This document shows positions 53,286 to 64,000 of a stretch of 64,000 bases of DNA, piece after piece. A model generated the notes under the pieces. It did not search any database and had not been told where the DNA came from. It saw nothing but the letters and a program-made list of their open reading frames with translations. The translations under genes were made by a program, and so were the position numbers. This stretch comes from Paramacrobiotus metropolitanus (Eukaryota > Tardigrada > Eutardigrada > Parachela > Macrobiotidae). Every line of letters starts with the position of its first letter. The first letter of the stretch is position 1. The stretch is taken from assembly GCF_019649055.1 (NCBI RefSeq), contig NW_026570275.1, positions 496,001 through 560,000 of the forward strand, written 5' to 3'.

Positions 53286-56200
53286 GAAAAAATACAGAAA
53301 ATAGACCGCAATGTTTGGATTGAGGACGTTGGATCCGAGTGTTTTGATAAAGTCCATTGGTTGCATTTTTTGAGAAAAATTGTTTGCGGAGTATTCATAC
53401 AACGCTGCATTTGCTTTTTCCGTTCCACACTGTACGCACCTATCTGTGACCGAGATATATCGTATAAGCGGCGCTTTCCATTTTTTGTATTAAACTTATA
53501 TTTCCAAGCTTACACGGAGTAGATGAGGTGGAAATGTCCACGGCTGCGCACTGCGACAACGGTTAATGAGTTGCTTCAAATAAGCACAGAGAAAGACCTT
53601 AAGCATTTGTTCCAACGTTCAAAAAAAACACAAGCGGTAATTGTACATTTGTTATTCAAAAAGTAATAAAATTCAGCAATTCAAAAAATAATAAAACTCA
53701 TAAAGAAATAAAATTCAGCGGTAATTTTAATTAAATTTTTTCAGTAACAAAATTCAGCATGGGATCAGCAGAATTACGGAATACGGTGCTGGCGCAGCGC
53801 AAAGACAGCCAATTTTTCCGATGATGGACGCGCAGTATCAGCAAATCAGGTAGGAAAAAACGATGCAGATTTGTACAGGCATTGGAATTACCCAGTTATG
53901 GAATGTTTTGGAAGTGAACGGCGGCGGCGGCGGCGGCGGCGGCTGAAGGTGATTGTAGCGAAGCAGATGCCTGGCGGATTGCAGGAGACTGTAACGCAGA
54001 CGTAACGGCACTGTGATAAGCTGGCAGCTATAGAACGGGCCCAGAATGAACACCATCAGGTGGGAGTAAGGAGTGGGAATAGAGGTGGTTAGAGAGAAAG
54101 AAGTTGATCAGAAAATGACCAAGCGCTGCTCGAATGCACTTCGGTTAGCACAGACAGTTATCGTTGTTTCAATTGAAATGCTTAATGTTGGTTACAATGT
54201 ATTCAGCATTTCTATAATTCCGTTTACGGTTGATTATAGTGTTACGAATTTTTTTAAAACAGCTCAGACTAGAACGTGGTGTCGGTTTTGACGCGCGGGG
54301 TAGAAGTAAGCAGGGTAGATCAACATTAAACAAAGCTGTAGAACGGCTGTAGAACCAGCGTTGCGTGTCTTTAATGCGAATTGTACAAGTCAAAGTAAAA
54401 GATCATTGTTTATACATTTCAACTATAGCGTGCAAACTTATGCGTAAATAAAGAAACTGAGGGCGCAGAATGGTCATAAGGTGTAGCTGGTGAGGTCTTC
54501 GCAATGCCTGCAGAGGAAGAGTCCAGGGCATTAAACGCCATTGCCGAAGCTGTTGAGTACATTACCAGTTTTTACCCGCTATCAATATTTCGCGATAACA
54601 TACCTTGAAGCTCTCTGATCTCATGCTCAATACGATTCCGGGTTGTTTGCCACTCAGATACATCGATATGCAGGGAATCTCCACGCATCCGACAGTCACA
54701 AACGTCTCAAATTCTTACCAGCGGGGCCATTATGAACGAGTTTACAGAAACCTTTTTGACACTCAGCCACGACTATTCGGCAGAGATCAACCTTAGGCCA
54801 TGGGTTTTCTTGCCTTTATAAAACGTGGGCAGTGAAACAATGACCAGTCCTCTGCTATGTTTTTTGTCGCTAAATCTTTGCATGACCAACAAAAATACCA
54901 TTGTTGTGTAATAAGTTCACACTAATATTACTTCTTAAAAGTACGTTTAACTAGCGTCCGTAAATCCGAGGGCGACAAGTCAATGGTGTGGTTTCTTGAG
55001 AATGGAGGGCACCAACACCAACACTCCCGATATTTCTGAGATTGTGAATATACCAATTCCCTCTGTCAATTGAACAACTTAAGCTGACTGAATTTACCAA
55101 AGAAAAAAAAACAAAGCGTTCGCTAAATCACCCGATAACAGCAACAAAGTCTGATTTCTGCATCCGCAAGCAAATCCACGCTTTAATTAACAACAGAACC
55201 AACGGAAGCGCCATTTCATATACCGTGCGAAAATACGACTGGTAATTCAAAACAATAGACGACACTCTTCAAAGCTAAATTGAACAAAGAACCATAGAGT
55301 TCTAAATAAAAGCTTTGATCACGTACTCATCACAATACCAAGACAAATACTTCTCCGCAAAAAGTCACCGTCTAATATCCACGAGGATACAGAAAGGTTT
55401 CACCGCGCTGACTCGGGTAATACTATGGTGGACACTGTCTGCGCACAGGCTTCTCGGACGCTCTACGATTTTTTTCAACCCAGGCAGTTGCTGTTTTCCG
55501 CTAGAATTAAATATAAAATTAATTTACTTTAGTTAACCACTGACACCTCTTTGGCGCAGTGGTTTTGCGGCCCAGATGACTGGTGAATGAAACGATTCCT
55601 ACGATTTTTTTCGATACTGCCATTTCACTTCTGGTTTTTCAGGCAAGACGGGTCTATCCGGTGTCTGATCTGATGGCGGAATTTCAAGGTCAGCGGCTCT
55701 ATCTGGATCCATTTCAACCGGCATTCAAATGATATATTTTATCGGTTGCGCGCTATGGCGCCAGTGCCTTCGTTTGGTTGAACAAACCAATTATGACATC
55801 AAACTTTGCTCGAAGAGATCATTTTAACAATGATGAGTTGCTTTTACACCTGAATTGGGCCGTTTTAAAGGTCTTTCTTTCGAAGAGGAGGGAGAATCCC
55901 TGGAGCGCTTCTCTCTAGCCAGAATTCAAATTCTTAAGCACGTAGTAAGTTCGTAGACTCTTAGTAGTCACAGACTTAGTAGACTCGTATTAAGTAGTCG
56001 TAGTCTCGTAGTGAAGCAGGTTACAGGCAGTTACGGAGATACCTTAGCCGAAAGGACGTGCGCGGTTTACAATTATATTGAGGTTGCTTACACACTGCAA
56101 AATTTCTTTGCCGACCGCCGTTTTAAAACCATGATCGAGTGAAGGGCAGTGTGACCAAGCATGACGCCAGGTATGGCAACGAAAATGGAGACGGCGAAGA

Positions 56201-56450
56201 AAACGACGACGAGGACGGCGTGAATGAAGCGGGAACCGGCCATTATTCACATCATGAGCCCAGTAATTCCATGCAGCGCGAATTCATTTGGTCAGTACTG
56301 CAAGCCCAGTTCTATAAAAATACTTGTTTCATCATGTAGAATTTGGCATCAGTATGGATGAAGCCATTAGACTTCTGCAGAATTATCGGAAGAAACACAG
56401 AACAGGACGTCAGTGCGTTAGCATTTAAGTGGCTTAAGTGTCGACGGTCC
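53286..56450. other. No gene recognised
   Basis: Includes a (GGC)n microsatellite and only short frames. A 66-codon acidic frame at 56139-56339 (with NGDGEENDDEDG) starts at GTG, not ATG, and is unsupported. Confidence 0.35.
53920..53943. repeat. (GGC)n trinucleotide repeat
   Basis: About eight uninterrupted GGC units. The minus strand reads GCC, producing a Pro tract in a chance frame. Confidence 0.9.
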
Positions 56451-56489
56451 TTTCGGTAGATGACCAGCTACGCTGGTCATCTACCGAAA
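56451..56489. repeat. Perfect 18-bp hairpin with 3-nt loop
   Basis: TTTCGGTAGATGACCAGC (56451-56468), loop TAC, and its exact complement (56472-56489). No T-tract follows. Could be a MITE remnant, a replication-born palindrome or a small RNA precursor. Confidence 0.9.
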
Positions 56490-56682
56490 ACCGACGAGGT
56501 CATGGTACAAATCATTGACAGTAATCTTATTGTGACAGCTTCTCACTTTTGATATGGTCATAAGCATAATGGAAGTCCGCGATTCTCACTTTACAATGAT
56601 GGAGATGGTAGTTGCGTTGATGACATTTCGCTTTTTCATTTCAGACCGTTGCCGTCTTCGATAGCATCAATAATTTTGCACA

Positions 56683-57021
56683 ATGGCAAACAGTAATAAC
56701 GTTTATGACAAAGAATTGTACTCAAGCGTTCACGATGGACAGGAGGAACTGCCAGAGGAGATCAAAGCGTTGGAACTAGGTGAGCAAGGAATCCAATTCT
56801 TGCGAGAATGGGCCCGCAAAGGAAACAGCAAGTTTCCGGATTGTAGGTTTTCCGTTTTTTTTTATTTGTAAAATTTTCAGTGCCTTTGCGCGTTGCGCGC
56901 GTTTGCGGACCCTATGGCGGAAGAGATGCACCAGCAAGCTGCCCAAATCGCAGAAATCCTTAAGCAACTGGACAAACAATGTTTATTTGCTTTACTGAAA
57001 TCAGTTGCATCGCTTACTTAG
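56683..57021 (+). CDS. Candidate small two-exon gene, function unknown
   Basis: An ATG at 56683 begins MANSNNVYDKELYSSVHDGQ, continues through EIKALELGEQGIQFLREWAR and meets a donor at 56843 (T|GTAGGT). An acceptor with a fine polypyrimidine tract (AAATTTTCAG) ends at 56880, giving a 38-nt intron. The following frame that looks most like protein (ADPMAEEMHQQAAQIAEILK, amphipathic helix, stop at 57019) is one base out of phase with that donor, so the exact junction or the gene's integrity is unclear. Composition is acidic and helical. No family recognised. Confidence 0.35.
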
Positions 57022-57779
57022 TAATGTTGTATTTTTTATTCAATTTTGCACTGCAAAAAATTAACGCTTTTAAACTTGGTTTTTTTACGCTCAGTTTGGA
57101 GTAAACTTTATTTTCCTCGTTGAGACAGATTTCGTTTTATTAATTCATCAATGCTCAACGAAAGCCGCTGACGGCCATCATGAGAGAAATTTGTCTCTTC
57201 TGGTTAACTGGGTGCCGAACTGTTGCATTATATAATTAACGTGAACGTAACTCGAAAAGACTTCGTCTCTCCGTATGAATCCCAATTCGGTTCCAAGGAT
57301 TCAAATTATTTGGTCTTCGGAATCAGCACCTTTCTCCCGTTTTCCCAGGATTTTGGAATCAACTTCGCACTTAAAACTCCCAGCGTTATTTATTATGTTA
57401 GTTCACGAAAGCTGTCGGCACGGCTTTGGAGTAGATAAGCGTCCATTTTATAGCGTTTCAATACTTGTGGATTTTTAACTACTCTTCAGCGCACAGCCAA
57501 TAACTTACACCACTGTGCTCAAAGCATTTCTGCAAGCCGAAGCTTTACACGGAATTCTTTGTGAGTTCGAAGCGACCTGCAATCCTTCAATCTGCAATCA
57601 CAACGGTAATGTCTGACTTGTAAGCTCATCATGTGCAAGTCTATCTGCATAATATAATGATAGCGAGCCCAATCTGGGATCAGCATCTCGAAAGCATTCT
57701 TTCGGTCATGGATCGCCTTTGTGCTTTCGATTTTACTGTTAATCCTTTGATATGCCACTTCGGCATGCCCAGTTACCAA
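57022..57779. other. No gene recognised
   Basis: An 86-codon minus-strand frame (57779-57519) has no domain; nothing else. Confidence 0.35.
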
Positions 57780-58440
57780 GTTCTAGGATTATTCTAACTG
57801 AAAAAGGGATCCGACAAGACCCCGATAAAATTTCTGCTGCGCAAAATTATCCGGTACTTCAAACAACTAAATAAGTTCTTTGGTCCATTTTGGCTTTGCT
57901 CCTTTTTATTGGCAATTGGCCCTCCATTTTTCTCAGATCAGTGCACCTTTAACTAAGCCATCCGCTGGAACTTTAAAAGATCTAGAAAAGCGTGAATTTT
58001 AATGGACAACCGAATGTAACTAGGCTTTCGAAGAGCTAAAAAAAAGGTTGACAACTGCCGTTTTTGCATTTTTCAATGAAAATTTATTAACCGCTATCTA
58101 TGTCGGTGCTAGCCGATATAGCTTGCGGAGCTGTTTCAGTCCAGAAACATCCTGAACGATGGAAACCTATAACCTGATATCTGCGAAAGTTTACTAGTAG
58201 CGAAAAAGATCTTTCAACTATCGAAAAAGGATTTTCGGGGATCTAGTACACGACCCAGTAATTTTGTCCATATATTTATGGAAGTGAAGTCGACGTGTTT
58301 ACCGATCATGCTTTGATGACGTGGGTGATGTCAATAAAAACCCAAAATTAGAAACTAGCGTCTTTACGTCGTCCTGAATTTAATGCTGAGTATACATCAC
58401 CGTCAAAAAATCAATATATAAACTCAAAATAAGTCTTCTC
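57780..58440 (+). pseudogene. Ty3/gypsy RT to RNase H relic
   Basis: Plus-strand translation with many stops gives EKGIRQDPDKISAAQNYP (RT end), then WTTECN and AFEELKKRLTTAVFAFF (connection), then the beginning of RNase H. Near 58295-58345 VFTDHALMTWVMSIKTQN matches the 'V.TDH.AL.WL' block with its catalytic Asp, followed by LRRPEFNAEYTSPSKNQ in place of the usual 'F...I.YRPGK.N'. Heavily mutated and inactive. It differs from the other gypsy copies in this window, so it is an independent old insertion. Confidence 0.65.
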
Positions 58441-60054
58441 CTGCCCATGGCAAACGGCGCATACCTCCAAATATTAGCGGGTCAACAAAAGACAATACTG
58501 CAAACAGACTTTGTATGGATGACTCCCATTATTATACGACGTGCCCAACCAATAATTATGAACTAAATCATGATTAGATCTCCGCCGCCTCGCATCCTGA
58601 AGGTTTTCCAACGGAAAAACAAAACTTTCTTGGTCTAGCTCTTGGAACGTTGCCTGAAAAGCATCATGCGTCATATGCAAATCTTTGCAGAAAACGATGT
58701 TCTGTTTGAAAGTTGACCCCTGTTCCATTTTTTCGGTAATTTTTTTACTGAGTGTTAACGCTGAGTATTCACAGAGATACATAATCAAGAGTACTAAGGA
58801 ATGAAACCAAAAACAAAAAGCGGAATAATGAAAATACTGATTCGTGCCTGGGTGTTCAGTGACTTCCATTCCCAAAATAAGTGTTACGGAAGAGTGCAGA
58901 AAAAGCACACACTCAATTTAATATTACAGTGCTGCCGAATTTGAGGTTTTCTTTAAAATGGACCGCATTTGTGATGTACTGTTCAAGAGTAACGATAAAA
59001 AATGCAGATTAGTATTATAAACCTTTAACTGATTATTGATTTCCATACTGTCACAAAACTGATAAGCGTATTGACAACAGTAGCCGCGTCAGGGTTTTTC
59101 GAATGCAGAGCTTCATAAATAGCTCGAGTCTGCATCTTGGCTCCGCGAACAGCTAGTAAACTGTCCGAGAACTTTGATTGACTTCATTCGAAACAGAGTC
59201 AAAATCATAGAGGTTATGCGGAACCAACGGTGCCACTCGAGTAGGGTTGCCGTTACGGTGTTACCGTACGAGTCACTTCCACGGAATTGTTGGACGGCCG
59301 GAACATGCAGTGCTTTTGGCTGGATTTCGTTAAGTATCCCCGCGAAAAACACATTTTTGATGGCAGTAAATCATTATTTCCGTCTTTCGGAAAATTCAAA
59401 ACTGAACAGCTTGAACATAATTCTGAGAAATGGGCAGCTTTCTTGAAATATACGGGCCGAAATTCACCGGAAAAAGATTGAGAAATCAGAAAATCGGAAA
59501 AGGACGTTCACTTAATGGCTTAACGTGATGCCTTTTCGCTCCAGTCGGATCTGACAGCGAGGGCGATCGTACTCTCTGTTCTCCTTGATCCGTTCGCAAC
59601 ATACATATTGCACGAGTGAACTCTTCAAAACTGGCCATCGGGGGCAATTCTTCGAGTAGCAAATATACATAACTCTTATTCGACATGTTTTAAAGAATTC
59701 TGAACAGGCAACACGCAAATCCCGATCATTTCGCAACACTGTAATCGAAATCCCACTAAAAATTTCTTCCCACATAATGTGCAAAATGCAGATGCTACTC
59801 CTCAATCGCAATTAATAATTTCAGATTCCAAATAATCTAGGCAAGATCATGATCAGGTGAGACGTCCAAGCATTTTAATTGCGAGCGCTGTTATAATAGA
59901 CCCGTTTGCACCTATGGCCACCCGTTTGGGCTTGCTGATAATTAATATTATTTAGATAAGAAATGTTTTGTAAAGGAAAGATGAATTATAGTTCTCACTT
60001 CCGTGACATGATCAAGCAGTTCTTCCATGGGAATGTGGTCCAGTTCGTCAACAC
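58441..60054. other. Uncertain frames only
   Basis: Two minus-strand frames look somewhat protein-like: 58770-58474 (STFKQNIVFCKDLHMTHDAF, ATFQELDQESFVFPLENLQD) and 59686-59486 from a true ATG (YLLLEELPPMASFEEFTRAI). No domain, no clear splice signals; not called as genes. Confidence 0.3.
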
Positions 60055-60127
60055 GAAGAGACTTCCGTGGCATGATTAAGCAGTTCTTCCATGGGAATGA
60101 AATCCGATTCGTCAACATCAAGAGACA
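59998..60127. repeat. Tandem duplication, unit about 64 bp
   Basis: Two copies share GCAGTTCTTCCATGGGAATG and ATTCGTCAACA/GTTCGTCAACA at the same spacing. They encode the two IPMEELL motifs. Confidence 0.85.
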
Positions 60128-60332
60128 CCGTGCAGGTTGATGACGGTGAAGGCATTTCGTCAACGTGAGCAGAATCAAGTGGATTATCCGTAACAGGAGG
60201 TACGGCGGCGGCGCCGCTAGCTGCCGTTCTGCTTACTTCGCCATGGTCATAGTGTATTTTGGCATGGATATAGGCGCTTTGTTTACTGGAAGCTTTCTTC
60301 TCCGTATTAAAACTTCGTCTGACATATTATGC
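60055..60332 (-). CDS. Exon with Ala-rich segment and duplicated IPMEELL motif
   Basis: A minus-strand frame, open after a TAA just upstream of 60332, reads EKKASSKQSAYIHAKIHYDH, VSRTAASGAAAVPPVTDNPL and STCTVSLDVDESDFIPMEEL ending in LNHATE. Directly after it (60062-59998) the same unit of about 64 bp is repeated as VDELDHIPMEELLDHVTE, in a shifted frame and followed by a donor-like GTGAGA. Either two mini-exons or a tandem duplication with a 2-base loss. There is no ATG start in this piece, so it would be an internal exon. Function unknown. Confidence 0.4.
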
Positions 60333-60671
60333 AACGTATAATCTGCGGTTCTGTAATCGTCAAGGTGCTGCTTAATACGGTCGATTTCACTTTGAATTCG
60401 TTTCCTCGAGCGCAGCCATTTTCAGAACTCCGATTTTGCAGTCAATTGGTACACAGACCTTTCAATTTAAACACAAAAGGTGACACTTATAGCTGTATTA
60501 AAAATCAGCTTTTATTTTCCTCCATTTTTCTAACGTTTGTGGTTTCTCGTTGGCGGAAGACCGAATCTGCAGTTCTCCAGCGGCAATGCGAAAAGGCGGC
60601 AAACCGGAAACCCCTGTCGCGTGGTGTGGTTTCCCATTCTCACTGCGCCTCTGACGGTTATGCTGAACACA
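60333..60671. other. No gene recognised
   Basis: A 123-codon plus-strand frame (60329-60700) runs into the next element and is not credible. Confidence 0.35.
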
Positions 60672-60679
60672 GTTTACTG

Positions 60680-60996
60680 GGGCCCACGCTCAAGCTCTGA
60701 CTCTGACTCTGACCGCTCAAACTCTGACTCTGATCGCTCAAACTCTGACTCTGACCAATCAAAGTCTGACACTGACTGTCCAAACCAAAGAGAAACCTAT
60801 GAAACCTAAGAAAAACCTAAGAAATCTAAGAAACCTAAGAAGCCTAAGAAAAACCTAAGAAACCCAAGAAAAACCTTAAGAAACCTAAGAAACTTTCAGA
60901 ATCAGAGTCAGACTTTTAGTAGTCAGAGTCAGACTTTGAGCGGTCAGAGTCAGACTTTGAGTAGTCAGAATCAGAGTCAGAGTTTGAGTCTGGGCC
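60680..60996. mobile_element. Inverted CTCTGA-array element with CCTAAGAAA core, 8-bp duplication
   Basis: Flanked by GTTTACTG at 60672-60679 and 60997-61004. The left end is GGGCCCACGCTCAAGC, the right end GAGTCTGGGCC. CTCTGA/CTGACT hexamers (about 60695-60780, interspersed with GCTCAAA) fill the left half, CCTAAGAAA/CCTAAGAAAAA units the centre (60797-60890), and TCAGAG hexamers (60896-60985) the right half as the complement of the left. It is the same architecture and end sequence as the element at 49498 but with a different hexamer. Confidence 0.8.
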
Positions 60997-61004
60997 GTTT
61001 ACTG

Positions 61005-63255
61005 GTTGTTACAGCTGGGATTTATTCAGAATTTTGAATTTCAAAATTCAACATTTTAAAGGTTTTTATATTTTCATCTTCGCAAGCGGCTTTACTTATG
61101 CGTGGATACGGTACCGTTCTGCTCATACTGTACGAGTACAAAATTTCTCCGAGTTTGGGGTGCCGCTACATCAAAAGTTACTGCGATAATAGGTCAATGA
61201 TAGAACCAGTACTCAATAATAGGGAATGTATAAACTTCTTTAATGTATAAACCTTTTTACTCTGTATTAGTGCCTATCAGCGCGGGCTTTTTTGTTATGT
61301 TAATTGGCTATTGCCTGAATGAAATGGATAATTGGGAACTCCCCGTAACCCGGTGCAAGGAATTAGTAACATAGTACATCTCATACCCGGTACTACTGCC
61401 TCAACAAACCCGGGTGCAACAGTAATCCCGCTATTCGGTAGTGTAATAGTACCGGAACGCGATAGTACCGGCTACAGTATTACGATCGCGTTACACCAGG
61501 TTACGGTGAAACAGCAACCCGGTGCTTCATTATTTTCGCTAAATAGGGCTACAGCGGTGTAGAATCCTGTGATAAAGGACTTTGCAGTAGTCCAAATATG
61601 ACAGTTTTAGAGTGCGTCCGGAAATGAGGACTGCTCTTGCGGTATCAAAGGCTTCGACAATACTTCGGATAACCGGTACCACACGAGGTAATGCAGCAAC
61701 CCTAATGTGACTTACTTAAACTATTTGTCACTATAGTCGTAGACAAAAAAAGCGGAATAGTCTAAGTGTAGGGCATGGTATCGCAATGCCCAATTTCTCC
61801 AAATATTGGGAGAAATAATTAATAACACCGGTTGCTGACGGTTTACAGTACTGCTGTAGCTAAAATCTACTATAGGCCGCCGATTTACGCTTGGGGCTGA
61901 CGCAAAATGCACCTTTAATGGGGCCAGTATGAGTCTCTCCTTTCAGTACGCGATTTCTGAGCCGACTTACGCCCGGGCATGAATTAGCCGCTCATCCCCT
62001 TTTACATGAAAAATTAACAGGACTTACCCTGCGGCATTTTCTATTATAATGGCGGCATATAAAAAAACTAATGTGGATCACTCGATCTTACCAGCTTTCA
62101 TCCAGTTCCATCCATCACATATGCTGAGAAAATTAAAAACTGGAAAAGCGATTCATACATCGCCAATAAATCAAGAACATTCCACGGTATTTCACTGGAT
62201 AAAGATAATTAGTGCAAATATCGCGAGTCCCACACTTTTCCGCCACTGATTCATATGGATATCTGTCATGCCGAATTTCCCTCTTCAGACACAGCCAACT
62301 GATCCTGTTAACGCGAATACGAGCAGCTGTCTTTCAGACAGAAAAGTGAGCCTTCATAATCCAGGCTGCATCCGCATTCAATTATCACAGTTTTCTTTTA
62401 ATTCCTGCCAGCTTTTGAAAATGCCTCTCTGGTAATCCAGTTACAGCGTCTCTTAGCATGCAGCTTGTCTAAACTCAGTCCTGTTCAGAGTTTCTGGGTT
62501 AGCGTGTATTTTTCTGCAAGAGAATACAAGTTAACTTGCAAAAAGTTCTTGCAGCACGATTCACTGATCCGAGGCGCGGTTGCAGGATTTGATTCGCAGG
62601 CAACAATGTAATATACAATTAAACGCCGTCAGCAATTCGTATGCACAAATGTGCTAAATTGTGGGCAGTCAACAAAATTCTGCATTCAGACAAAATGAGC
62701 TGAGTCGCAAGTCAGTTCAAAACGCTGAGAGAATAAAATAACAGCGAATAAGATGAAAACGTGTCGCCACAACTTATAAATGTTTTCGTATTGCGTCAAA
62801 CTTTGCTCTTTCTTTAATACAAATCTTCTGAATTTCAAATGCATAAACATATTGTTAGCATTCAGATTATCTTAGAAAGAAACGATAATAAAAACTATTT
62901 TGAACAGAAACATGAAGTATGCATGCTAGTAAATTCATTTCTTAGATTACGTTGAGTAATGTTATGATTGATGGTTATGTTATGTTTGATCTTCCCCCGC
63001 TCAGAAAAGAAATCGCAGCAAAAAAGGTTTTCCATTAAATTGAGTCACGGATTATGTCTCTGAGCGCGCTTTGTAGAGCCAATTTCCCTACCTCATAAAT
63101 ATTCATTATTAGTACACACATTCGATGAATTTCCAGCAAACTTGGCAGGCATGACAGCAATCTTAACATGAAAATATTAGACATAAGATTCTTACCACTG
63201 TAGCAGCGCCCGACCCAGACCATGAAGCCGACTTATACACTCTCTCTTTATCTAA
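61005..63255. other. No gene recognised
   Basis: A plus frame at 61332-61562 has protein-like Thr/Pro/Val composition (IPGTTASTNPGATVIP) but no ATG start. The rest shows nothing I can support. Confidence 0.35.
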
Positions 63256-63430
63256 CGCTGCCGCATTGGTTTTTGTACCAACGCGGCCACACAGACTAGG
63301 CATAGGCCCCATGGCCCATACCGCCCAAGAGCACAACGCCGGGAAGTAGCCTCCAGGCTACTTCCAACACAACATTACATAACTTCTCGCATGTTGTGAG
63401 TAGTCAGCATGACCAAGCTGACAACTACAC
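63256..63430. ncRNA. Cluster of three RNA-like hairpins
   Basis: Three inverted repeats in a row: GCCGCATTGGT/ACCAACGCGGC (63260-63287, one G-U type mismatch), a perfect 11-bp stem GGAAGTAGCCT/AGGCTACTTCC (63342-63365, 2-nt loop), and TAGTCAGC/GCTGACAACTA (63401-63427, bulged). They lie about 0.4 kb upstream of the non-LTR endonuclease and might be part of its structured 5' region. No ribozyme class was identified. Confidence 0.4.
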
Positions 63431-63830
63431 TACCCTACTTTGGGAAAAAGAAACAGACATAGAAAACAAAAGAACTAAAACCAAGAAGGAAATAGAAGAC
63501 TAAAGAAACTAAATGAAATAAAAATAATCACATACATTAACAAAGGTTTTCTTGATTCCAGATAGGAGTAAGATTTAGGTGGTTATAGTTGCATAAATAT
63601 GTGAAGCCGACGCTAAGGTATTTGTTCCTTACTCGCAGGTAAAGTGGACAGCGAAACTGTCGCTGTTTTATGTTGTAGTGGACGGTGATAGCAGTTTTCG
63701 TCCAACTTTAAATAATACCTCCGATGCGGTCGTAGTCCTGGTTGTCGTTATGTTATTTCCCGAAACAGGAACTGTCGTAGGTGGTACTCTTTAAGTTAAC
63801 GGTTTAATGGAATCGTCGTTGTCGTTGACT
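63431..63830. other. No gene recognised (possible 5' part of the non-LTR element)
   Basis: No clear frame. GTCGTTGTCGTT-like sequence just precedes the endonuclease similarity. Confidence 0.35.
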
Positions 63831-63833
63831 GTG

Positions 63834-64000
63834 AGACAAACACCCATTGCGAAACCCTGTGGCTAAAATTGCCATTCGGGATACGTAAGGTACTTTTGGG
63901 ACTGTTATACAGATCCCCTGATTCTAACGCCTTTAATACAGAGTTTTTGTTTAATCACGTGGACGAAGTTTTAACGAAGCACTCGGATTGTGATTCTGTG
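63834..64000 (+). pseudogene. Non-LTR retrotransposon endonuclease (APE-type), truncated by window end
   Basis: The plus strand reads ETLWLKLPFGIRKVLLGLLY followed by RSPDSNAFNTEFLFNHVDEV and LTKHSDC, matching the central block of LINE apurinic-like endonucleases ('e.lwl.l......k.ligv.YRpPds......f...l......'). The next expected block (the catalytic GDFN) would lie beyond the last base. An in-frame stop occurs just upstream, near 63800, so either the copy is 5'-damaged or the frame changes there. Clade cannot be told from this piece. Confidence 0.6.

Noticed and set aside
60329-60809. Plus-strand frames ending in Ser/Asp repeats
   Set aside because: The repeats are the CTCTGA hexamer array of the inverted-array element, not protein.
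2668-61330. Short similarity between TTGGCTATTGCTGAATAAGATGG near 2668 and a related segment near 61303
   Set aside because: Only about 25 bases with indels; no shared flanks, so not called as a repeat.
1-64000. CRISPR arrays, rRNA, bacterial promoters, operons or replication origins
   Set aside because: None seen; the sequence is eukaryotic in style with introns and animal transposons.

Overview
The window reads as invertebrate animal (metazoan) DNA, not bacterial. The coding signals sit in short exons separated by very small introns (about 38-80 nt, one pair about 160 nt) with GT..AG ends. There is no operon structure. The mobile elements are animal types: Ty3/gypsy, PIF/Harbinger, Tc1/mariner, hAT-like MITEs, a Polinton-like polymerase relic and a non-LTR endonuclease. 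I cannot name the species. Overall composition is moderately AT-rich and much of the window is repeat-derived.

Layout. 0-2.2 kb: decayed gypsy fragments in opposite orientations. 3.3-3.9 kb: a 560-bp foldback element. 7.3-12.8 kb: a degraded Ty3/gypsy element with an extra integrase-type zinc motif upstream of its reverse transcriptase. 13.8-14.3 kb: a small inverted-repeat element and a TTTA-rich tract. 15.3-19.8 kb (minus): an RRM fragment, then a nine-exon gene of an uncharacterised 'DGTTKFG' protein family, open except for one frame slip in an A-run. 22.7-25.0 kb (plus): basic low-complexity ORFs. 26.7-27.4 kb: a 182-bp repeat in tandem plus an inverted copy. 29.4-31.8 kb: a Harbinger pair, Myb/SANT-like on plus and DDE transposase on minus, convergent and decayed. 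32.3 and 34.0 kb: two paralogous acidic C-terminal exons on opposite strands, with a hAT-like MITE between them. 34.4-35.5 kb: a dead mariner-type element with perfect TIRs. 38.3-38.7 kb: a BEN-like fragment. 41.4-46.7 kb (minus): a full-length, apparently young Ty3/gypsy element with identical 123-bp LTRs, a 5-bp target duplication, one 1435-codon gag-pol frame and an extra zinc-knuckle ORF. 50.2-50.5 kb (minus): a degenerate PHD-like exon. 51.9-53.3 kb: a Polinton-like DNA polymerase B relic and a gypsy RNase H relic. 57.8-58.4 kb: another gypsy relic. 60.1-60.3 kb (minus): an exon with an internal duplication. 63.25-64 kb: a cluster of hairpins followed by a non-LTR endonuclease that runs off the end.

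The most unusual structures are three non-coding elements at 35.8, 49.5 and 60.7 kb. Each has terminal inverted repeats, subterminal arrays of a short motif placed in opposite orientation in the two halves, and a core made of CCTAAGAAA-type units. The array motif differs between copies (GTAGACA-like, TTGGAC, CTCTGA) but stays self-complementary within each copy, while the core is shared. Two of the three carry clear 8-bp target duplications.
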